A stretch of 19,280 bases of DNA from positions 1-19,280 of the forward strand of contig CALCHC010000115.1 of assembly GCA_937901335.1 (NCBI GenBank). The letters run 5' to 3'. Numbering within the stretch: the stretch's first letter is position 1; each line of letters starts with the position of its first letter. The notes below the pieces were generated by a model, which had not been told where the DNA came from, searched no databases, and saw only the letters and a program-made list of their open reading frames with translations. The position numbers were made by a program, and so were the translations under genes. The DNA comes from an uncultured Phascolarctobacterium sp. GTDB lineage: Bacteria; Bacillota; Negativicutes; Acidaminococcales; Acidaminococcaceae. This document shows, in pieces, positions 1-7,817 of this stretch.

Positions 1-366
1 TACAATTCCCTCAAGAATCTCCTTCTCTTCATCAATCTCCTCCTCCTCTGTCAACTCAATAGCCTTTGAAAGTTCATCCATTGATATGGTTTGTTTACCC
101 TTTAGTCTGTTGCTAATAACCGAGGTTGATTTTATTAGAAAGGTTGATATTGGTGAGAAAAATACCATTAATGCGTACATAGGACGAGCAGTAAATTTTA
201 CAACTGCAATTCTGGCTTTATTGGCAAATAACTTTGGCAATATCTCTCCAAATAACAAAATTAGAAATGTTACAAGCACAACTTGCAGTAAGAATACCAA
301 TACCGGATTCTCAAAGTTGAATACCTTTGCTGCTAAGAAGGATGAAATTGTAACAATACCAACATT
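1..366 (-). CDS. GldE/CNNM-like membrane protein fragment, probably foreign to this locus
   Basis: The minus strand is open across this stretch and runs off the left edge. It reads as the middle of a CNNM (DUF21) membrane protein: hydrophobic helices with FLILLFGEILPK, then KSTSVISNRLKGK and SMDELSKAIELTEEEE leading toward where the CBS pair would start. The FGEILPK and DELS..IELT landmarks match GldE, a protein characteristic of Bacteroidota, better than ordinary Firmicute hemolysin-C-like proteins. There is no start codon: the frame enters through a YchF-like piece sharing only the residues NVGIV (352-366). A Bacteroidota gene fragment beside a Negativicutes locus is best explained by a chimeric join, though lateral transfer is possible. 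Family assignment is firm, GldE subfamily fairly firm, and functionality at this locus unlikely. Confidence 0.7.
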
Positions 367-420
367 TGGATCGATAGTGCAAAATGGGTAATTAGCAGCT
401 TCTGCATTAGAAGTATTTGT
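352..420 (-). pseudogene. Scrap of the GTPase gene ychF
   Basis: In the frame that continues into the GldE-like piece, the minus strand reads NAEAANYPFCTIDPNVG. This is the diagnostic stretch just after the P-loop in YchF/OLA1 GTPases. The P-loop expected about 15-20 residues earlier is absent: upstream the frame is low-complexity, AT-rich sequence (421-460). Nothing downstream resembles the rest of YchF. It is therefore an isolated piece of about 60 bases, joined on one side to GldE-like coding sequence and on the other to AT-rich sequence. Confidence 0.65.
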
Positions 421-467
421 TTTAATTATTTTAAATTTATTATTTTTTTTGGAAATTAATAAAAATT

Positions 468-490
468 AGGCTCTACTTTATGTAGGGCCT
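468..490 (-). terminator. Intrinsic terminator overlapping the end of the truncated TonB gene
   Basis: On the minus strand AGGCCCTAC pairs with GTAGAGCCT across the loop ATAAA (nine pairs, one wobble). The stem is preceded by an A-rich stretch and followed by AATTTTTATT. The stop codon of the reading frame above it lies in the loop, so the stem overlaps coding sequence. That is unusual for an intact gene and fits a gene whose 3' end was deleted up to its own terminator. Confidence 0.75.
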
Positions 491-1962
491 TTCTTTTGCC
501 TAGAAACATTTTCCATTTTAGAACCGCCCCATACGATAGCATTTTCTAAATCACTTTCAAAATAACTGATACCGATGTCAGTCACTTCACTCACTTGAGC
601 ATTATAACCGATAGTCCAAGTATCACCTGTTTCTGCTTTTAAATTAGGATTACCATATGTACCCCCATAACCATCACTAGGACCACTAAAAGTATACATA
701 TCATCTGTTGTGGGTGCTCTAAATACTTGACCCCAATTAATATATGCATGACTATTATCGCTAATTTTTTTATTTAAGCCTGCACTAAATGTAGTTTCAT
801 TTCCAGCTTCACTATGATTGTCATAACGTGCTCCTGCGTTTAAAGACCATGTGGGTGCAAATTCCCAGATGTCATTAACAAACAAAGCTAAATTTTCTAT
901 TTTTTCTTCTTGTTGATAATAATACTCATTAAAAGCTTTTGCTTCACGCCAAGAAGCACCAACTATAAGCTTATTATTATCAGCAATCGTAATAGCTTGT
1001 TGAGCATCTATGCCATTAGTTTTCTCTTCCATACCACCAGAGAAATAATAATCTAACTCATTATGATAAAATTGTAGATAACCTTGATCTTTTTCATTAA
1101 GTGTCCAATCATATTTAGCGTAGATATTATCTGTTTGTTTTTCAATGGGAACACCAGAAGTACTTAACGAATACGCACCTATTCCTTTAAATTTACTATA
1201 ATCATAACCCACTGATAAATTGCTACTATCATTCAACGTTTGATCAATTTTTAACGAAACTTTTTCGTTATCAAAATCTACTGGTGCAGGCCATCTTTTA
1301 GTAGTATCAGACGCATAATCCCTATATTTGTAGTAATCTTGTTTGTATTTAGAAGCGGATACGCTTACACCAGTTTTACCTTTTTTAAAGGAATACATTG
1401 CATTCATATCTTTTGCACCACTGGAACCAAAAGCAAGAGATACTTTACCGTAATTCATATCTGCCTTTTTAGTAATTACGTTAATTACGCCACCAACAGC
1501 TTCAGAGCCATAAAGAGCACCACCAGCACCCTTCAAAACCTCAATGCGTTCAATAAGACTAACATCAGGAAGCTGATTCATGTCATAACCAGCTCTACCA
1601 GTACTTGTACCTAAGTCAAAATTTACTCTTCTACCATCTACCAATACCAATACGCGTTCATCACCATTTAAATAAACACATTTTTCACTAGTACCATTAC
1701 CATTATCAGAAACAGTAGCGCCAGGTACGTCTTTCAAAACTTCTGCCACATTAGTATAATGTCTGCTTTCAATTTCTTCTGCACCAACGATGGTGATATT
1801 TGCCGGAGTGTCTAACAATTTGGTTTCAGTTCTCGCAGCTGTAACTACATACTCGTCCAAAGCAAAAGTATTAATTTCATTTGCTTGAACGGGTTCTGCG
1901 CAACAATGCATGGTGCCACAAATAAGAGCTGTCATAAGCATTGCTTTAGTCATCTTTTTCAT
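478..1962 (-). pseudogene. BtuB-like TonB-dependent receptor, C-terminally truncated
   Basis: This would be an outer-membrane receptor importing a scarce ligand, probably a corrinoid given the adjacent cobamide genes. There is a signal peptide (about residues 1-27). A TonB-box-like segment EYVVTAART is followed by the plug domain (about 40-165) with VLVLVDGRRV, IERIEVLKGAGGALYGSEA and GGVINVITKK, then barrel strands. At 494 codons it stops about 100-150 residues early for this family, within the typical strand motif DLENAIVW, ending ENVSRQKKGPT. The aromatic-ended last strand needed for barrel assembly is missing. The start is ATG with AGGAG upstream. It has its own promoter at 2095-2125 and a leader of about 125 bases. 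Either the gene is decayed or the left end of the sequence is misjoined. Confidence 0.8.
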
Positions 1963-2094
1963 AACTTCATCTCCTAATTTTTATTGAGCGTATATCATTA
2001 ATTAAACTTTAAGCTTACCGCCCAGTCTTGCATGGTCGCAGTAAAATTGTGAGAGTGAAGTTTTACTTTAACTAATACGTTCTTCTGTTTACAC

Positions 2095-2125
2095 AGTATA
2101 ACCTATATAGTTGCTATACCTGCAA
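2095..2125 (-). promoter_or_regulatory. MerR-type promoter of TonB receptor 1
   Basis: Read on the minus strand: TTGCAG, a 19-bp spacer, TATACT. The spacer holds TATAG and CTATATA arranged as a dyad around its eighth base. A 19-bp spacer is too long for normal sigma-70 recognition and is typical of promoters that a MerR-family activator untwists. The same layout recurs at 4294-4324, 6429-6459 and 9100-9130. Confidence 0.75.
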
Positions 2126-2162
2126 TATATTTTTTTACAATTTAAATTTCCAACAATAACAA

Positions 2163-2202
2163 AAGCGTTAAGAACATCTTTCAAAGATAATTCTTAACGC
2201 TT
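2163..2202 (-). terminator. Terminator after the cbiR-like gene
   Basis: A 12-bp perfect stem, AAGCGTTAAGAA with TTCTTAACGCTT, encloses a further small stem (ATCTTT with AAAGAT). On the minus strand it is followed by TTTTGTTATT and lies four bases past the stop codon. The other side is also T-rich, so it could work in both directions. Confidence 0.85.
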
Positions 2203-2206
2203 ATTT

Positions 2207-3163
2207 TTATATTTGCATCATTTTTTGTTCCTGCGCTATAAATTTTTGGAGCTCTTCCATCGTATTATAGAACAATTCATGTACCAAATATTTGGGTGCC
2301 ATATACTCAAGGAACTCTTTTAAAGGCGCCTCTGTAAAGATACGATGCTGGTCAATTTTACCAATATGCTGTAAAATTTCTCCCATTGTAATTCCTGCAG
2401 GCATTTCTCCGATAGAATTCTTTTGGTATTCGCCAGATAGGGAACAACTAAAATGCATTCCCTGCACTAAATCTTTATAGCTTCCCAAATTATGAATAAC
2501 CTTCTTAATGTACGCCAACGCTTCTTTTTCAGATTGCAGTTCTAAATTCGTACTCATTAGATGCCCGGTATCAAGCATTATACCAACGTTACTTTTGTTC
2601 AGCTTGCTAAAAAATCTATCTACAATTTGGGGATTGGTTAAGGTTAAACCAGGCCACCATAAATTTTCAAACAACACTGTTACATCATCAGGCACACAAG
2701 CACTAATACTATTGAACACTTCTACTGTGGCATCAATAATTTGCTCGTCATTGTAGGTGTACTTTCTAGTGAAGGCCTCTTGTAAACCACAATGGCTTAC
2801 GTGCCAAACTAAATACTCTGGCTTAACAGCAAGTGATGCAGTAATATTTTTCTGAATGACCTCTAACCATTGGTCGCAGTTTACGGCGCCATTAAAGTAT
2901 GTTTCCATTTCCTGCTTATTCTTATGGTTACGCGCTAGTTCTGCCTGATTGTTATGCCAAAAATCTAACCAGTAGGGCCAATATTTTAAATGGACACCAG
3001 TTGCCCACTTGGAATAATCTTCCTCGTAAGACTTAGTATCGTAAACGTATAGCTCCACCCCGTCAAGGTTGCTATCCCTTAAGTACCCATCCATGCCTCC
3101 AGGATAAGCTGCAATTTCTTCTTTATATCCATGTACAGGGCAATAATTTATTAATTGCTTCAT
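2207..3163 (-). CDS. cbiR: CbiR-like cobamide-remodelling enzyme (AP endonuclease 2 / xylose isomerase-like TIM barrel)
   Basis: The 318-residue soluble protein has the motif order of the AP endonuclease 2 superfamily TIM barrel. Likely metal-ligand segments at successive strand ends are YLVWHVSHCG (about 120), VLFENLWWPG (about 165), GIMLDTGHLMS (about 198), GMHFSCS (about 240) and IFTEAP (about 277). Known: CbiR of Akkermansia muciniphila belongs to this superfamily and starts cobamide remodelling by hydrolysing the phosphoribosyl bond of the nucleotide loop. Inferred: this is the same activity. The gene begins 12 bases after cbiZ ends, sits between two TonB receptor genes, and is driven by the promoter before cbiZ. 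No signal peptide is visible, so it acts in the cytoplasm. Superfamily membership is firm. The CbiR assignment rests on context, and the alternative is a sugar-phosphate isomerase. Confidence 0.7.
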   Translation of the reverse strand: MKQLINYCPVHGYKEEIAAYPGGMDGYLRDSNLDGVELYVYDTKSYEEDYSKWATGVHLKYWPYWLDFWHNNQAELARNHKNKQEMETYFNGAVNCDQWLEVIQKNITASLAVKPEYLVWHVSHCGLQEAFTRKYTYNDEQIIDATVEVFNSISACVPDDVTVLFENLWWPGLTLTNPQIVDRFFSKLNKSNVGIMLDTGHLMSTNLELQSEKEALAYIKKVIHNLGSYKDLVQGMHFSCSLSGEYQKNSIGEMPAGITMGEILQHIGKIDQHRIFTEAPLKEFLEYMAPKYLVHELFYNTMEELQKFIAQEQKMMQI

Positions 3164-3175
3164 ATATACACCAGC

Positions 3176-4261
3176 TTATTCGCTTTTAGTAGCGACAATT
3201 TTATTGAACAAAACTTTCCAGCTTGCTAACATTCCTTCAAGGCTTGCTTCCAGAATTTGCTCACTTTCTACATTATAATAAGAAGCAATTGTATCAAGCA
3301 AGCTTTGTCCTGCTGCGTGCATTTCTTCTGCGCTAATAAGTTGCCACAAAAATTGATCCAGCAGATGTATATATAAGGAAGTATATGTTAGCATCATTTT
3401 ATCTTTAGCCAAATTTTCGGCAGCGAGAAGATAAACAGGTTTTACTTCTGCGTTGGTAACTTCTTGGTACTCACTCCACATTGTTCCCGGTAAAACGCCA
3501 AAACGTTTTAAGCGACGGAACACGTTATGCTGAAATTGTGCGTTTAAGCCAGCTTGTTTTTCCAAAGCACGCTTTACAGCTTTGATAACTACCTTGCCAA
3601 TCATTTCACCAATCTTGGAATGTTTACCAGTTGTTTCAAAATACAAATCTCTTTCCGGATTTGCAACAATAATTGTTTGGTCTGTACCGCTTCCTGTTGC
3701 TAAACCATTGGAATAATTGCTTCCGGCAAGCAGTTCTTGAATAGCAGTAGTTTTTGCCTCAGTACAAGTAACAAGTGCACGAGTCAAAGCTCCCGGTGGC
3801 ATATCGCAGTCCAAAACGAGCATAATGTTGATGGTACCACATTTCCCTAATTTTTCCATGGGTTTGTAATAATCAGAAGGATCACCAACACGTCCGCCAT
3901 TTGTTTCGATACCACCTGTCACAATAGCAGTAACAGTTAAATCTTTATAAGTCATTTTTTCAACGACAGCATTCTCCATGCTCGCCGCCGTTCCCATTCC
4001 GGTAACCATATCCGGATTTAAGGCAAGACGTTTTGAAATCAAACGCATGTGTTCAACATAAGTATCTGCTAAAACTTCGCAAGGCATACCGGAACCTTGC
4101 TTAGCATCGTAATTATAAACAGCAACGTAATCTTCGTGATAACCTCCATTATATACGGAGGTGCTCAACACTTTACGCTTACCATTAAAGAAAATCACAA
4201 TGCTTTTATCGTAAAAATAAACCTTATCACCTGTAGAAAGGGTGCAAATTTGTTCAGACAT
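3176..4261 (-). CDS. cbiZ: Adenosylcobinamide amidohydrolase CbiZ
   Basis: CbiZ cleaves the amide bond between the corrin ring and the aminopropanol arm, giving cobyric acid that can be rebuilt with the cell's preferred lower ligand. The 361-residue protein shows the family landmarks: VLSTSVYNGGY near residue 32, TAIVTGGIETNGGRVGDP near 110, GTINIMLVLDCDMPPGAL near 140, TEAKTTAIQELL near 165, NGLATGSGTDQTIIV near 182, and GKHSKIGEMIGKVV near 208. No signal peptide is visible. The start is ATG after AAGGAGACGG. It is first in a two-gene transcription unit with the cbiR-like gene, under the 19-bp-spacer promoter at 4294-4324. About 100 C-terminal residues after the core domain are less conserved. 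Confidence 0.88.
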   Translation of the reverse strand: MSEQICTLSTGDKVYFYDKSIVIFFNGKRKVLSTSVYNGGYHEDYVAVYNYDAKQGSGMPCEVLADTYVEHMRLISKRLALNPDMVTGMGTAASMENAVVEKMTYKDLTVTAIVTGGIETNGGRVGDPSDYYKPMEKLGKCGTINIMLVLDCDMPPGALTRALVTCTEAKTTAIQELLAGSNYSNGLATGSGTDQTIIVANPERDLYFETTGKHSKIGEMIGKVVIKAVKRALEKQAGLNAQFQHNVFRRLKRFGVLPGTMWSEYQEVTNAEVKPVYLLAAENLAKDKMMLTYTSLYIHLLDQFLWQLISAEEMHAAGQSLLDTIASYYNVESEQILEASLEGMLASWKVLFNKIVATKSE

Positions 4262-4293
4262 AACCGTCTCCTTAACTGCTTTTATTTTTTCTA

Positions 4294-4324
4294 ATGATAA
4301 ACTATATAGCTACTTTATAGTCAA
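4294..4324 (-). promoter_or_regulatory. MerR-type promoter of cbiZ-cbiR
   Basis: Minus strand: TTGACT, 19-bp spacer, TATCAT. The spacer core ATAAAGTAGCTATATAG, with the final ACT of the -35 box, forms a dyad (ACTATAAAG / CTATATAGT), and CTATATA is at spacer positions 10-16. The start codon lies 33 bases past the -10 box, so there is no room for a cobalamin riboswitch. Confidence 0.8.
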
Positions 4325-4355
4325 GACATTAATCCGTTAGTAAGATGAGCAATTA

Positions 4356-4390
4356 AAAAGAGCGCTACGTTTTAAAACGCAACGCTCTCT
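4356..4390 (-). terminator. Terminator after TonB receptor 2
   Basis: The arms AGAGCG (4359-4364) and CGCTCT (4383-4388) enclose the inner palindrome CGTTTTAAAACG. On the minus strand the stem is followed by TTTTTAATTG. It starts about 17 bases past the stop codon. Confidence 0.85.
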
Positions 4391-4407
4391 AAATCTATGC
4401 ACTCCCT

Positions 4408-6396
4408 TTAGAAAATATACTCATAACCTAACATAAAGTTACGTCCTAAATTATAGTAATTGCTATTCCCTGTGGAAACAATATCTCTTCTATCCAAGAT
4501 ATTATTGATGTGCAAAAAGACTTTATGATTTTCCTGAGGCTGATATGAAAAATGCCAGTCCGTAAACAACTGAGGTTTAATATGACGTTGCTCCTTAGTA
4601 TCAGAAGTTCTATCGCCAACAAAGTTTGCCTTCAGCGTACTACTAAACTTAGCATCTACATAACTTAAGGAGCTATTAAATTGATACCTGCTTCCGTAAT
4701 TATGCCAAGCATTATCTGCGTAACCATCAGGATTATCATCCCTTACTTGCGGATTGTGATAAGTTACGCCCCAACGGCTAGTCCACTTATTATCGTGAGC
4801 AAGCGTTACGGAAAGTTCAACACCTGTGTTACGAATATCCTTATTAAAATAATCGTAGCCTTGGCTTTCATCTTCATTCTTTACGGCTTCCACAGAATCC
4901 TTTACTTCGTAATTGAAGATTGCCAAACGCCAAGCGCTCTTTTCTGCGTTTAGCTTATAGCCAATCTCATAATGTGTTCCCTCTTCTGGCTTCAAGTTCA
5001 AAGCAGGATGCAACGCACCACTACCATAAATTTGCGTCATCGTGGGTAACTTAAAAGATTTACCTGCTTTTGCATAAACACTACTATCTTCGTTGATGCG
5101 GTAAATGTATTCCGCTTCCGGAGTAAATTTGCTCAAGTCATCATTCTTAGTAACAGTCTTCTTCTTTTCAGTTAAATCAATTTGCCTGCCTTCGTTATTG
5201 GTTACCCAAGTTTCACGCATGTTGACGATAAAATTACTTTTTTCATTCACCGCCATATCGTAAGAAAGGAACACCGAATAATTATCCCTGCGCATGTTAC
5301 TATCCACTTCGTTGGTGGAAGACTTCTTAACGCTATAGGTATCCATATCTTCCTTTTGGTAGCTAACACCAACTAAAAGCTTATCATTGCCAATATCAAA
5401 CTGCTTTTGCAATTTCATATTGGTATTATGACCCTTGCGCCAGTTGTAATTATTTACCAGCTCGCTTACACCATTCTTAATATTTGTTTGGTCGTTATCC
5501 TTTTCTTGAGTTCCATAAGAAATATAAGCTTTCCATCCATCTTTATCGTAATCAAGCAAAAAGCTGTTATCCGTATTCTTATAATCATTCATCTGATTAT
5601 AGATATTTTCAAGATACTTACGTTTCAAATATCTATTTCCATTTTCAGAATAACTATGTGTGAAAGTTAAGCCATCGCTCAACAAATAGTTCCAGCGAAT
5701 ACTTTGGCGTTCTCCCTTGCCATAATCATAAACACTTTCAGTTGCGGGAGCCTTGTTGTAGCCTAGACCTTTTAAATTTTTTGCTTTCCCACGATTTTCC
5801 AAGCCGGCAAGCAAATTAAACTTGCCTGCACCAATACTGATATCATAACGTTCTTTACCATAATTGCCAGCCGCAACCTTAATTTTATTTCGCAACTGCT
5901 TTTTTGTAATAATATTAATCACGCCGCCAGTCGCTTCACTTCCGTACAAAACGGAACCGCCACCTTTAACAACTTCAATACGTTCGATGGCATCACTGGG
6001 AATATCGTCAAGATTATAACGCCCGTCCATATTCATAGGAATGCCGTCTACCAAAACTAAAGTTCCGTCCTGCACCCCACGCACCATAATTTTAGAAGTC
6101 ATTGTTCCTTGGTTTGTTCCATTAAATCCATAGGAAGAAGCAGTAACACCTAAAGTATCCTGCAAAACATCATAAGCATTATTGGCTCCACTATCTTCGA
6201 TTTCTTTTTCGTTAAATACCTCTACCAAGGCAGGAGTCTCTAAATCTTTAGTGGCAAAGCCTTGGGCAGTTACCACCATTGGATCTAAAACAAATTCTTG
6301 TAATTTTTCAGCAGCGTATGTATTTTGTTGATTACTCAAAATACCACAAGTCAACACTGCTACTATTAATAATCCGTTCTTGCCATTAAATCTCAT
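4408..6396 (-). CDS. TonB-dependent outer-membrane receptor, probably for corrinoids
   Basis: This complete receptor carries a substrate across the outer membrane using TonB/ExbBD energy. A signal peptide (about 1-28, cleaved near TYA-AEK) is followed by a TonB-box-like DPMVVTAQG. The plug domain (to about residue 165) has GTLVLVDGIPMNMDG, IERIEVVKGGGSVLYGSEA and GGVINIITKKQ. A 22-strand-type barrel ends in FMLGYEYIF, whose terminal Phe is the outer-membrane assembly signal. Three in-frame ATGs lie near the 5' end; 6396 is chosen because GGTGG lies five bases upstream, whereas 6411 and 6408 have no ribosome-binding site. The promoter at 6429-6459 is the same type as that of cbiZ, which lies downstream, so a corrinoid is the likeliest cargo. 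Iron chelates or heme cannot be excluded from sequence alone. Confidence 0.85.
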   Translation of the reverse strand: MRFNGKNGLLIVAVLTCGILSNQQNTYAAEKLQEFVLDPMVVTAQGFATKDLETPALVEVFNEKEIEDSGANNAYDVLQDTLGVTASSYGFNGTNQGTMTSKIMVRGVQDGTLVLVDGIPMNMDGRYNLDDIPSDAIERIEVVKGGGSVLYGSEATGGVINIITKKQLRNKIKVAAGNYGKERYDISIGAGKFNLLAGLENRGKAKNLKGLGYNKAPATESVYDYGKGERQSIRWNYLLSDGLTFTHSYSENGNRYLKRKYLENIYNQMNDYKNTDNSFLLDYDKDGWKAYISYGTQEKDNDQTNIKNGVSELVNNYNWRKGHNTNMKLQKQFDIGNDKLLVGVSYQKEDMDTYSVKKSSTNEVDSNMRRDNYSVFLSYDMAVNEKSNFIVNMRETWVTNNEGRQIDLTEKKKTVTKNDDLSKFTPEAEYIYRINEDSSVYAKAGKSFKLPTMTQIYGSGALHPALNLKPEEGTHYEIGYKLNAEKSAWRLAIFNYEVKDSVEAVKNEDESQGYDYFNKDIRNTGVELSVTLAHDNKWTSRWGVTYHNPQVRDDNPDGYADNAWHNYGSRYQFNSSLSYVDAKFSSTLKANFVGDRTSDTKEQRHIKPQLFTDWHFSYQPQENHKVFLHINNILDRRDIVSTGNSNYYNLGRNFMLGYEYIF

Positions 6397-6428
6397 AAAT
6401 ACCACCATCATATAAATTTCAATGACAG

Positions 6429-6459
6429 ATTATAAGGTATATAGTTACTATATACGCAA
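6429..6459 (-). promoter_or_regulatory. MerR-type promoter of TonB receptor 2
   Basis: Minus strand: TTGCGT, 19-bp spacer, TATAAT. The perfect 19-bp dyad GTATATAGTAACTATATAC spans the last two bases of the -35 box and most of the spacer. This is the cleanest copy of the site family. Confidence 0.82.
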
Positions 6460-6508
6460 TAGACAAAATTACTGGAACTTAAAAATTTTGGTTGTAAACA
6501 TCAAAAAA

Positions 6509-6532
6509 CCTTCTACCACAAAGGATAGAAGG
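6509..6532 (-). terminator. Terminator of the 4Fe-4S/solute-binding operon
   Basis: CCTTCTA pairs with TAGAAGG across a 10-base loop. On the minus strand the stem is followed by TTTTTTGATG and lies just past the stop codon at 6540. Confidence 0.85.
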
Positions 6533-6539
6533 CTAATTT

Positions 6540-7298
6540 TTATTTTATACCACCAAAATATGTTCTATAAATTTGTTTATACTTAGGAGTTTGAAGAATA
6601 TTTTCCAGCTCTGCATTAAGTTTTTCCAGAAGCACAGTATTTTCTTTATGTACAGCTATTGCAATCTTATCTTCAATAAGAACATTATCGCCTGCAAAAC
6701 GCACGCTATCGCTAAAGCCATTTGCCAATAAATATGCAACGGATAATTTAGAAGCAACCATACAATCAGCTTCATTATCAACTACAGCTTTAATAGCTTC
6801 TTCTGTACTATTTGTAACCACAATACTATTGTGATTAGTATTTTTTACAACCCAATCAAAAGCTATACTGCCACTTTCTACAGCAACACGTTTTCTTCTT
6901 AAAGAAGCTGCTTCATTGGGTAACTTAGTACCAACAGGTAAAACAATGGTCAAACCGTCAGTAATATAAGGTCTGGTAAATGCTACGCGTGCTTCACGCT
7001 CAGGAGTAATCGCCAAACCGGAAATTACCACATCATATTGTTTAGCTTCCAAACCATCTATCAATTTATGAAACCCTACATTTATAAACTCAACTTCATC
7101 ATACCCTAACAGGCTCGCTAAGTTTTTCATCAAATCAATATCAAAACCTAAAAACACATCACTATTAGGCTTCATATATTCAAAAGGGGGAAAATTTGCA
7201 GTTGTCCCAACACGCAAAACCTTTTTCTCATCATTGCCACAACCTGCCAACCCCCACGCTAACAAGAAGCAGCAAACTAAAACACATAATCTTTTCAT
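6540..7298 (-). CDS. Amino-acid-type solute-binding lipoprotein (SBP family 3), orphan
   Basis: The 252-residue protein has a lipoprotein signal (LLAWGLAGC, Cys at about 20), so it is lipid-anchored in the periplasm. The family 3 landmarks are present: RVGTTANFPPFEY near residue 30, GFDIDLMKNLA near 52, YDVVISGLAITPEREARVAFT near 84-104, a CMV..KLSVAYLL lobe-2 segment near 179, and YKQIYRTYFGG at the end. Such proteins usually feed polar amino acids to an ABC importer, but no permease or ATPase gene is nearby. It is the last gene of an operon with a membrane 4Fe-4S protein, starting 24 bases after the 164-residue gene, with GAGG before the ATG. It may serve a distant permease or bind a different ligand. 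Family firm, ligand unknown. Confidence 0.85.
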   Translation of the reverse strand: MKRLCVLVCCFLLAWGLAGCGNDEKKVLRVGTTANFPPFEYMKPNSDVFLGFDIDLMKNLASLLGYDEVEFINVGFHKLIDGLEAKQYDVVISGLAITPEREARVAFTRPYITDGLTIVLPVGTKLPNEAASLRRKRVAVESGSIAFDWVVKNTNHNSIVVTNSTEEAIKAVVDNEADCMVASKLSVAYLLANGFSDSVRFAGDNVLIEDKIAIAVHKENTVLLEKLNAELENILQTPKYKQIYRTYFGGIK

Positions 7299-7322
7299 AT
7301 TCTAACCTCGCAAAAAATTCCT

Positions 7323-7817
7323 CTAATACTTAGAATTAATAACCTTTATATTTAAAGTGGAATATTCTTTGTCACCGTCAAAGAACTTCACATTTCCATT
7401 AGCCACGTCATGCCTGTAAACATCATCACGGGGAACAGCAATTTCTATATTTAAAGGAGTAAAAGCTCCCCACTGACCTTCTTTTAAAAAATCAGCAGAT
7501 GTTAATTTTTTCCACACGCCTTTCTTGCTACCTTGAGAAGCAAAATTTTCAATACCATCTACTTCACAACGCAATACTTTAACTTCAGCAGGAACTTTTA
7601 TACGCAAATAAACTGTCATAATATTAGGTTGCACCAGATATTTAACAATCCCCATCTTGCCCACATCTACAACATAAGTATTATTCGTTCCTTCTTTTAA
7701 AGAAAATTTATGAAAGGTTCTATCACCATTAATCTGCCCTTTAAATATACCCATTGCAAAAATCATAAGTATAGCTAACAAAGCGAGCAGAATATTTTTC
7801 GCATTTAATTTATTCAT
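7323..7817 (-). CDS. Exported 164-residue protein of unknown function
   Basis: I do not recognise this family. There is one N-terminal hydrophobic segment (about residues 8-24, ILLALLAILMIFAMGIF) with a Lys before it, so the protein is probably anchored in the inner membrane with its body outside. The body looks beta-rich (YVVDVG, TVYLRIKVPAEVKVLRCEVDG, PLNIEIAVPRDDVYRH, STLNIKVINS) and could be a small Ig-like or cupredoxin-like sandwich; the one Cys, near residue 84, is not in a recognisable motif. The start overlaps the end of the Cys-rich gene by eight bases, with AAGGAAG upstream, so translation is probably coupled. By position it may be an accessory of the membrane 4Fe-4S protein. Confidence 0.8.
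   Translation of the reverse strand: MNKLNAKNILLALLAILMIFAMGIFKGQINGDRTFHKFSLKEGTNNTYVVDVGKMGIVKYLVQPNIMTVYLRIKVPAEVKVLRCEVDGIENFASQGSKKGVWKKLTSADFLKEGQWGAFTPLNIEIAVPRDDVYRHDVANGNVKFFDGDKEYSTLNIKVINSKY

Noticed and set aside
86..391. Plus-strand frame of about 100 codons
   Set aside because: It is the antisense shadow of the GldE/YchF-like coding sequence, which gives recognisable protein motifs on the minus strand.
1963..2094. Possible cobalamin riboswitch in the leader of TonB receptor 1
   Set aside because: The leader is only about 125 bases and I cannot find the conserved B12-box core or the GCCACTG element. Only a small GTAAAA/TTTTAC stem is visible.
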